This document shows, piece by piece, positions 58,570 through 64,000 of a stretch of DNA of 64,000 nucleotides (within the stretch, counting starts at the first letter, position 1; every line of letters begins with the position of its first letter). This stretch comes from Nitratiruptor sp. YY09-18 (GTDB lineage Bacteria; Campylobacterota; Campylobacteria; Campylobacterales; Nitratiruptoraceae). Under the pieces are notes generated by a model that saw only the letters and a list, made by a program, of their open reading frames with translations, had not been told where the DNA came from and ran no database searches. Both the position numbers and the translations under genes were made by a program. The stretch is from assembly GCF_016593235.1 (NCBI RefSeq), contig NZ_AP023065.1:1488001-1552000 (forward strand), in the 5' to 3' direction.

Positions 58570-59064
58570 TTAAGCTTTTACGAGCATATCGCGGAGTGTA
58601 GACATCTTATATTTTTCAAATACTGTTAGTTTATCTACATTGAGCTTGACAATAATATTCCATCTGCCTTTGAGAGGGAGCTTTGCTTTTGCGATATACT
58701 CACCATCTTGGAACACGGCTTTTGTTTTGATGTCATATTTTGTAGTCTCTGGTCTTGTAAAGAGAACAATTGCTTGTGCATCTTTTAGCACATTACCATT
58801 TTTATCTACTATTTTAAATGCAAAAGCAGCATCTGGGAAACCCAGTTTTTTTGTAAGGGGAATGAATTTGTAGTTTTTATTGAACTCTTTTTGCATCTTT
58901 AAAATATCGTAGATGTCTTTATCTACATCTTGATATTTCATCATATAGCTATTATCAAGCTCTACAGGGTTATCTATAGCAGTCTTTACCGTCCAGACTC
59001 CCATAGCTATAGCAAAGAGCACAAGTCCGATAATGAAATGTGGCCAATAGTTTTTGCTTGTCAT
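58570..59064 (-). CDS. FixH/CcoH-like cbb3 oxidase accessory protein
   Basis: 164 residues. One N-terminal transmembrane helix (WPHFIIGLVLFAIAMGVWTV) and a periplasmic beta-domain fit FixH, which helps mature or assemble cbb3 oxidases. The homology is by fold and context, four genes after ccoP. It overlaps the TPM-like gene by 4 nt and ends the cco operon. Confidence 0.8.
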   Translation of the reverse strand: MTSKNYWPHFIIGLVLFAIAMGVWTVKTAIDNPVELDNSYMMKYQDVDKDIYDILKMQKEFNKNYKFIPLTKKLGFPDAAFAFKIVDKNGNVLKDAQAIVLFTRPETTKYDIKTKAVFQDGEYIAKAKLPLKGRWNIIVKLNVDKLTVFEKYKMSTLRDMLVKA

Positions 59065-59654
59065 CGCTTTATAAATCTCCTATAGATAAAATTGCCTAAA
59101 ATCAAGGCGATTATAGAATAAAAGAGTATACGCATCCAATAATATATATTTCTATTGGTATTTCCTATGGCTGATTTAAGTTTGATTTGCTTTTTATCTG
59201 CTATTTGCTCAGCAATTTCAGAATATCCATTGAGTATTGCAGCCTCAACTGCTGCGTGAGGATTTTTAAAATGTGCTGTGAGAATTGGAATTATTGTTCC
59301 TTTCCAAGGAAGTGGACTAAGAATTGTCTCTGCATCGACTAAATTTTTAGGATTTTGCACAATATCTACTTTTTTGTCTTGAAGACTAAGTGTTAATAGT
59401 ACAAAAGGGGGTTGCAATTTTTTGGCAATTGCAGATTCATACTCTTTTATCTTTTTACCCTCCATGGATTTTATAACAACAACGAATACTTTCACACCTG
59501 TTTTACTCGCAAGCTCATTACCAATTTCATTAATTTTATCGACCGTTTTTTGGGGCAGTATATTGTCATTTTTTAAAATGAAGTTATTGGCAAAAAGAAG
59601 TGAGGAAGAGAGAATTAAAAGGGCAAAAGCCCTTTTAAAAAGAGTGTAAGACAT
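59061..59654 (-). CDS. TPM-domain-like membrane protein in the cco operon
   Basis: 197 residues from the ATG at 59654 (MSYTLFKRAFALL), which shares one base with the 33-residue ORF's stop. A signal peptide is followed by a TPM-like fold (ELASKTGVKVFVVVIKSM, PPFVLLTLSLQDKKVDIVQ) and a C-terminal TM helix. TPM domains occur in envelope and oxidase or photosystem repair contexts. The longer frame to 59726 overlaps the small ORF and is rejected. Confidence 0.75.
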   Translation of the reverse strand: MSYTLFKRAFALLILSSSLLFANNFILKNDNILPQKTVDKINEIGNELASKTGVKVFVVVIKSMEGKKIKEYESAIAKKLQPPFVLLTLSLQDKKVDIVQNPKNLVDAETILSPLPWKGTIIPILTAHFKNPHAAVEAAILNGYSEIAEQIADKKQIKLKSAIGNTNRNIYYWMRILFYSIIALILGNFIYRRFIKR

Positions 59655-59755
59655 TAACCTACGTAAGCATGAAAAGGAGTCGCTACTGCCCACAAAGAAA
59701 GCGCCGCCATTCCAAGCAGCATCCAACCAATGATTGCTTCAAACTTATCTACCAT
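59654..59755 (-). CDS. 33-residue membrane microprotein in the cco operon
   Basis: ATG at 59755 with GAGGAGG 7 nt upstream; stop TAA shares one base with the next ATG. The sequence starts MVDKFEAIIGWMLLGMAALSLW and has one hydrophobic helix with a short tail. Single-helix microproteins in oxidase operons can be subunits or assembly factors. Coding context and RBS make it a real gene; function unknown. Confidence 0.7.
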   Translation of the reverse strand: MVDKFEAIIGWMLLGMAALSLWAVATPFHAYVG

Positions 59756-59771
59756 GATAGCCTCCTCTGGC

Positions 59772-60029
59772 TTATTTTTCGAATTTATACTTATGCAGTG
59801 TATCTCCACCTACTGGTGTACCATGCACAATGATATGTTTTTCATTTTCAAGATCTGGACCAAACATTTTGATACCAAATGGATCTACTACTTCATAGTG
59901 TTGCTGTGCAGTAGCATTTTGTGTCTTGATTGCAGCTGTAGTCAAAAATGCCAAAATACCCAAGAGCAATGCAACTGCTATGAAATATCCAGTAAGACCA
60001 TGTAATGACCAAATGCTTCTATTTTCCAT
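59772..60029 (-). CDS. DUF4006-family small membrane protein
   Basis: 85 residues from the ATG at 60029 (MENRSIWSLHG); the start at 60044 lies within ccoP. One transmembrane helix (about 12-35) and a short periplasmic tail with HGTPVGG. DUF4006 genes directly follow ccoP in Campylobacterota and are presumed cbb3 oxidase partners. It begins 1 nt after the ccoP stop. Confidence 0.82.
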   Translation of the reverse strand: MENRSIWSLHGLTGYFIAVALLLGILAFLTTAAIKTQNATAQQHYEVVDPFGIKMFGPDLENEKHIIVHGTPVGGDTLHKYKFEK

Positions 60030-60030
60030 T

Positions 60031-60876
60031 TTAAGCTCCTTCACTTAGTGAGCGGATGTATGTAGCAACCGCTTTTTCTTGTACAGGAGTGAGTCTACCT
60101 TTGAATGAAGGCATGTGTCCAATAATACCTTTTTTACCATGTTCAAGAACTTTTGCGATTATGGTGTCATCATATTCTCTAAGGTTTGGTGCTTGACCGC
60201 TCATACCACGGCCATCTGGTCCGTGACATCCTGCACATACGTTTTGGAATACCTCAGCACCTTTATCGTTACCTTTGAAGCCATTAGCTACATATTCAGC
60301 AACTGCTTCAGCATCTGCGCCACTAGTAAGTCCTGGAGGCATCATCCCTAGAGGATAGCCAAACTGTCCATTTGGGTTTCCAAGAGCAGCTGAACCTCTT
60401 GCAATGACATCAAGAACCTCTTTTTTAAGAAGTCTTCTTGTCAAGTCTTGTGCTTTTCCCTCAATTCCTGTTCCATCAATTCCGTGACATGGAGAACACT
60501 GTACCAAGAAAACACCCTCACCCATACCAAGAAGATCCTCTTTTGTAGGGTTAGCCCATTTGCTTTGGAATTTTGCGTTATATGTTTTTACCTCTTTATT
60601 ATATTCACCTATTTGCGAATAAGCATTGAGAGGATATCCTACAAGCCAGTACCAAGCTCCCCAGATGATTGTACCCATAAATGCCAAAGACCAACCAATT
60701 GGAGAGTTGTTTTTATATTCGCCGATTCCATCCCAATTCTCTTCTTTGAGGACACCCTCACTCTTACCCTCTTTGATCTGCTTGAAGTATTTAGCTGCCA
60801 CACCAATTGTCAAGATCAAAATAGCAGCAGCACCAAGCAGAGCCAACTGGTTGACATTATCGCTTAACCAATTCAT
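60031..60876 (-). CDS. ccoP: cbb3 oxidase di-heme cytochrome c subunit CcoP
   Basis: 281 residues. One or two N-terminal transmembrane helices (about 10-27 and 60-80) and two CXXCH hemes, CSPCHG and CAGCHG, each with nearby axial Met candidates (GMMPPG, GHMPSF). It brings electrons from soluble cytochrome c to CcoO. It overlaps ccoQ by 4 nt. Confidence 0.95.
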   Translation of the reverse strand: MNWLSDNVNQLALLGAAAILILTIGVAAKYFKQIKEGKSEGVLKEENWDGIGEYKNNSPIGWSLAFMGTIIWGAWYWLVGYPLNAYSQIGEYNKEVKTYNAKFQSKWANPTKEDLLGMGEGVFLVQCSPCHGIDGTGIEGKAQDLTRRLLKKEVLDVIARGSAALGNPNGQFGYPLGMMPPGLTSGADAEAVAEYVANGFKGNDKGAEVFQNVCAGCHGPDGRGMSGQAPNLREYDDTIIAKVLEHGKKGIIGHMPSFKGRLTPVQEKAVATYIRSLSEGA

Positions 60877-61082
60877 TTTGACTCCTTAGTGTTTTCTTCT
60901 TCTAAAGGCTCTACCGGGGGAGATGTGAGCTCATCATCGAGCGCCATCTTCCCATACTTTTCGTAATTTCGTTTACCTTTTTTCTCGCTTCGATACAAGT
61001 GGATAATGTATCCATAGAGCACTATTGTCAAGAAGATTACTAGCACGAAATACGCTATCCCTTGTATCAGCTTGATATCCAT
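60873..61082 (-). CDS. ccoQ: cbb3 oxidase subunit CcoQ
   Basis: 69 residues, one transmembrane helix (IAYFVLVIFLTIVLYGYIIHL) and a Lys/Glu-rich cytoplasmic tail. Size and place between ccoO and ccoP identify it. CcoQ helps hold the complex together. Confidence 0.9.
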   Translation of the reverse strand: MDIKLIQGIAYFVLVIFLTIVLYGYIIHLYRSEKKGKRNYEKYGKMALDDELTSPPVEPLEEENTKESK

Positions 61083-61084
61083 AC

Positions 61085-61768
61085 CTATTTCAACCTGTTA
61101 AGATATGCGATAAGTGCAACAATTTCAGGGATTTTGCCCTGTTTTACCATATCTACAAGATCTTGACGTTTAGTCTCTTCAGCAACTTTAAGCGCATATG
61201 CAAGTGCGCGTTTTTTTGCTTCATCAAAGCTTCCCAATGGAACGTCTACTTTTCCATCACCGTCTATATCTTTATCATATGGAACGTTGAATACTTTTTT
61301 CACTGTCAATGCTTCTGCATACGCTGTCTCAAGGTCTGCCACATTTGTAAACATATGCTTATATGCTGGCATGATAGATCCAGGAACTACGCTTGTTGGA
61401 TCCCACATATGGTTTGCATGCCAATCACTTGTACGATAGTTACCTACTCTGTGAAGATCTGGACCAGTTCTTTTAGATCCCCACAAAAATGGTCTATCAT
61501 ATGCATATTCCCCATTGAGGCTGTACATACCGTAGCGGTCTGTTTCACTCTTGAATGGACGAATAAGTTGTGAGTGACAAGCATTACAGCTATCTTTAAT
61601 ATATACTTGTCTTCCTGCAAGTTCAAGCAAAGAGTAAGGTTTAGCTCCTGCAACTGGGCGAGACTGCTGGGCGAAATCAGGAACGATTTCGATGAGCCCA
61701 GCAAACGCGATGACTACAAAAACTCCGACTGCGAAAAAGAACGGATTTCTTTCTAACCAACCAAACAT
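61085..61768 (-). CDS. ccoO: cbb3 oxidase mono-heme cytochrome c subunit CcoO
   Basis: 227 residues. N-terminal transmembrane anchor (about 9-28), heme site CNACHS near residue 59, and the RYGMYSLNGEYAYDRPFLWGSKRTGPDL region conserved in CcoO. It receives electrons from CcoP and passes them to CcoN. It begins 10 nt after ccoN. Confidence 0.95.
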   Translation of the reverse strand: MFGWLERNPFFFAVGVFVVIAFAGLIEIVPDFAQQSRPVAGAKPYSLLELAGRQVYIKDSCNACHSQLIRPFKSETDRYGMYSLNGEYAYDRPFLWGSKRTGPDLHRVGNYRTSDWHANHMWDPTSVVPGSIMPAYKHMFTNVADLETAYAEALTVKKVFNVPYDKDIDGDGKVDVPLGSFDEAKKRALAYALKVAEETKRQDLVDMVKQGKIPEIVALIAYLNRLK

Positions 61769-61778
61769 TCAAGCCTCC

Positions 61779-63242
61779 TTATCCAGCCATCGGTGAAGCA
61801 AATGCAGGCTCTTTTTCGATTTGCTTAGCCGCTGTCATAGTTTTATAGAAGTTATATGCCCACATAAATAGACCAATGAAATAGAATAGGCCACCAATAC
61901 CTCTAAGTGTATAGTAAGGATGCAGTACAGTTACAGTATCGATGAAAGAGTATGCAAGGTTACCATACTGGTCAACTGCTCTCCACATCATACCTTGAGT
62001 AATACCAGCAATCCACATGCTTGAGAAGTAAAGAACGATACCTGTTGTTTGGAGCCAGAATTGCATTTCAAGAAGTTTTTTGCTGTAAATTTCTCTTTTG
62101 TAAAATCTTGGAGCCATGTGCATAATAGCTGCAATGATCATGAACCCAACCCATCCAAGAGTACCATCATGTACGTGTCCTGGAATCCAATCAGTAAAGT
62201 GCGCAAGTGCGTTAACTGATTTGATTGATTGAATTGGACCTTCAAGAGTTGAGAGCATATAGAAAGTTGAAGCCAATACCATAAACTTAATAAGTGGGTT
62301 TTCTTTTAGTTGTCCCCATTCACCTTTCATAGTAAGAAGCATATTGAGCGCACTACCCCATGAAGGTAGAATGAGAATAACTGAGAAGATTGAACCCATA
62401 GTTTGCATCCAATCTGGGACAGTTGAATAGATAAGGTGGTGACCACCAGCCCAAAGATATACAAACATCAATCCCCAGAATGAGAGGAGTGAGAGTTTAT
62501 ATGAATAAACTGGCTGGCCAGACTCTTTTGGAAGATAGTAGTAGATCATTGCAATGATAGGTACAGTGAAAACAAATGCAACAGCATTATGACCAAACCA
62601 CCATTGTACCATCGCATCGTTTGTACCTGCATACATACTAACTGAGTGGAGTGGATCACCCATTCCAGTTATAAGGTAAGTTGGTACTTCCATGTTGTTG
62701 AAAAGGTAGAGCATTGCAACACCAAGGAATGTAGCAATGTAATACCACATAGAGATATAGAGCGTTTTTTCTCTTCTAATACCGATAAGACCAAAGATAG
62801 AGATACCCCAAAGTACCCAAATAAGAACTACTGCAATATCAAGTGGCCACTCAAACTGCGCATACTCTTTTGAAGTAGTATAGCGAGCGAGCAATGACAC
62901 TACTGCTGCAAGTGCTGTGAAGAAGTAGAGCCAAAAATGTAGCTTCGCAATACCTTGCAAAAATTTACTCTCTGCAAGACTTACCTTTAAAACTCTTTGT
63001 CCTACATAATACCATGTAGCCCAAATACCGCTGAGCGTAAAGCCATATGCTACTACATTAGTGTGAATTGGTCGAAGTCGACTAAAAAGACTATACTGAC
63101 CAGCAACATAGTTAAGCTCAGGAAAAGCCAGCTCAAAGGCGATCCATACGCCTATACCCATCCCCAATATACCGAACAAGATAGCTAGATAGCTAAACCA
63201 TCTTGCAACGGTATAATCATACTCGATTGCAGGATTTTGCAT
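61779..63242 (-). CDS. ccoN: cbb3 oxidase catalytic subunit CcoN
   Basis: 487 residues with twelve transmembrane helices and conserved His ligands of the low-spin heme (RPIHTNVVAYGF) and of CuB and the high-spin heme (WFGHNAVAF, GGHHLIYS, HVHDGTLGW). It reduces O2 at low concentration. The leader (63249-63292) carries a hairpin and an anti-SD element. Confidence 0.97.
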   Translation of the reverse strand: MQNPAIEYDYTVARWFSYLAILFGILGMGIGVWIAFELAFPELNYVAGQYSLFSRLRPIHTNVVAYGFTLSGIWATWYYVGQRVLKVSLAESKFLQGIAKLHFWLYFFTALAAVVSLLARYTTSKEYAQFEWPLDIAVVLIWVLWGISIFGLIGIRREKTLYISMWYYIATFLGVAMLYLFNNMEVPTYLITGMGDPLHSVSMYAGTNDAMVQWWFGHNAVAFVFTVPIIAMIYYYLPKESGQPVYSYKLSLLSFWGLMFVYLWAGGHHLIYSTVPDWMQTMGSIFSVILILPSWGSALNMLLTMKGEWGQLKENPLIKFMVLASTFYMLSTLEGPIQSIKSVNALAHFTDWIPGHVHDGTLGWVGFMIIAAIMHMAPRFYKREIYSKKLLEMQFWLQTTGIVLYFSSMWIAGITQGMMWRAVDQYGNLAYSFIDTVTVLHPYYTLRGIGGLFYFIGLFMWAYNFYKTMTAAKQIEKEPAFASPMAG

Positions 63243-63248
63243 CTAAGA

Positions 63249-63292
63249 CCTCCTATAGAATTTGTCATAACGATGACATACCATTACGGAGG
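63249..63292 (-). promoter_or_regulatory. ccoN leader with possible anti-SD and hairpin
   Basis: On the minus-strand mRNA, CCTCC (63288-63292) can pair with the AGGAGG ribosome-binding site (63249-63254), and between them TGTCAT-CGTT-ATGACA forms a 6-bp stem. Pairing would hide the ccoN RBS. The rest of the 244-nt upstream gap (63293-63486) is AT-rich and shows no other structure I can support. Confidence 0.45.
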
Positions 63293-63486
63293 TTATTATA
63301 TGCAATCAAACTTGTAAAAAACCTTAAACAGCAAAGAAATAAGTATTAGTATAAATATTCAGATTATTTTCAGCTTTCGTTCAATTCCCCAATTTTTCGT
63401 AGCTGTTGTAAATACTATGTAGCAAAACTTTAAATTTTGTACTATTTTTATTACTTTTTATTCACTTTTTGATTAATGACAATTAT

Positions 63487-64000
63487 TTATATTTTATGCA
63501 TCTGCTGCATCATGTGATGCATATGCATCTTCATCATTCCTGGATGTGTCCAGATCATATAGCCTTTATAAATGAGATAGATCCCATAAAGAGCAATAAT
63601 AATAGCTGCAATCTTGATCATCAAAAGCCTAAACGAAGAGCTTTTTAAAAATCCTGCAACAGTGCCTAAGCCAAACATTACCGGAATAGTCGAGAGACCA
63701 AATACAAGCATCACAACAGCACCCCAGAATGGACTTCCTGTAGCTGCTGCACTTGCAGCAAAGAAGTAGACAAGACCGCAAGGGATAAAGCCATTGAGCA
63801 CTCCAAGCAAAAAGAAACTTCCAAGTGATTTAGACTTGATGAGTCTACTAAAGATGGTGCGAAAGAGTGGAAGATTTGTAAGATTTGCTTCTATGGAGGT
63901 GAGAAATTTGATATTACCTGAGAGGCTGAGCCCCATAAGAATCATAACTACACCTATCAGTACAAAAAGCAATGCATGGGTGGTAGGAGAAACCATAAAA
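63487..64000 (-). CDS. TauE/SafE (DsbD-like) membrane protein, partial, Met/His-rich tail
   Basis: About 170 residues are visible; the frame is open to the right edge, so the N-terminus is missing. Several transmembrane helices include GFIPCGLVYFF, the PCGL motif of DsbD-like/TauE families. The last 22 residues are Met/His-rich (MMKMHMHHMMQ...), typical of copper contact. Next to a cbb3 operon, a copper supply or maturation role is plausible, as proposed for similar genes near cco loci. Confidence 0.8.
   Translation of the reverse strand, partial: FMVSPTTHALLFVLIGVVMILMGLSLSGNIKFLTSIEANLTNLPLFRTIFSRLIKSKSLGSFFLLGVLNGFIPCGLVYFFAASAAATGSPFWGAVVMLVFGLSTIPVMFGLGTVAGFLKSSSFRLLMIKIAAIIIALYGIYLIYKGYMIWTHPGMMKMHMHHMMQQMHKI

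Noticed and set aside
1-64000. tRNA, rRNA, CRISPR, IS or prophage genes
   Set aside because: No cloverleaf, rRNA segment, repeat-spacer array, transposase, integrase or terminal repeat was seen on either strand. A tRNAscan and IS search would be needed to exclude short remnants.

Overview
The window reads as chromosome of a Campylobacterota bacterium (the former Epsilonproteobacteria), probably a vent-type or free-living chemolithotroph in the Nitratiruptor/Sulfurimonas/Hydrogenimonas range. The evidence is gene content rather than any single marker: porCDAB pyruvate:ferredoxin oxidoreductase in the Helicobacter gene order, a ccoNOQP cbb3 oxidase followed by a DUF4006 gene, a bc1 complex with a di-heme cytochrome c1, a QueE with the expanded cysteine spacing of this group, and low-GC DNA with short intergenic gaps and many 1-20 nt gene overlaps. 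The genus is inference. I found no rRNA, tRNA, IS element, prophage or CRISPR array.

Layout. (1) 1-11.3 kb, minus strand: an MSHA-like type IV pilus locus, transcribed as a giant MshQ-like adhesin, four (pseudo)pilins, MshI, MshJ, MshK, the MshL secretin and an ExeA/MshM ATPase cut by the window edge. (2) 11.3-23.1 kb: housekeeping and redox genes, namely rsmE, moeA, a cytochrome c lipoprotein, queD-queE-moaA, petABC, an unidentified glycosyltransferase-like gene, mnmG and ribE. (3) 23.1-46.3 kb: an iron island with at least nine Fur-box-like palindromes. It holds a flavodoxin operon, a Feo system with five FeoA-type modules before FeoB, a TauE-type permease, an operon of FTR1 permease, imelysin, b-type membrane protein, penta-heme cytochrome, ferritin and porin, a TonB-ExbB-ExbD set, a Fur-family regulator, and a TonB-dependent receptor with a NitT/TauT-type ABC transporter and an NnrS protein. 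(4) 46.3-57.6 kb: a long minus-strand run with porCDAB, luxS, two GGDEF-fold genes, mnmC-type, arsC-type and AMMECR1 genes, then a HAD phosphatase and a peptide-binding protein. (5) 57.6-64 kb: rplM-rpsI, the cbb3 oxidase operon with its accessory genes, and a partial TauE/DsbD-like membrane gene.

How the parts fit. Quinol is oxidised by PetABC and cytochrome c by CcoNOQP, a microaerobic chain. PorCDAB makes or uses reduced ferredoxin, and the Fur-boxed flavodoxin probably replaces ferredoxin when iron is short. The iron island covers outer-membrane entry (receptor, porin), energy coupling (TonB), two inner-membrane iron routes (FeoB for ferrous iron, FTR1 for the other) and storage (ferritin).

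The most promising undescribed material is: (a) the Fur-flanked receptor/ABC/NnrS module with a His/Pro/Met/Cys-rich receptor loop; (b) the FTR1-imelysin-b-heme-pentaheme operon, which looks like a redox-coupled variant of EfeUOB/FTR1-P19 uptake; (c) a pair of unannotated 28- and 35-residue paralogous microproteins in Fur-controlled units that also carry DUF2325 paralogues; and (d) several RNA structures that overlap ribosome-binding sites or gene junctions.
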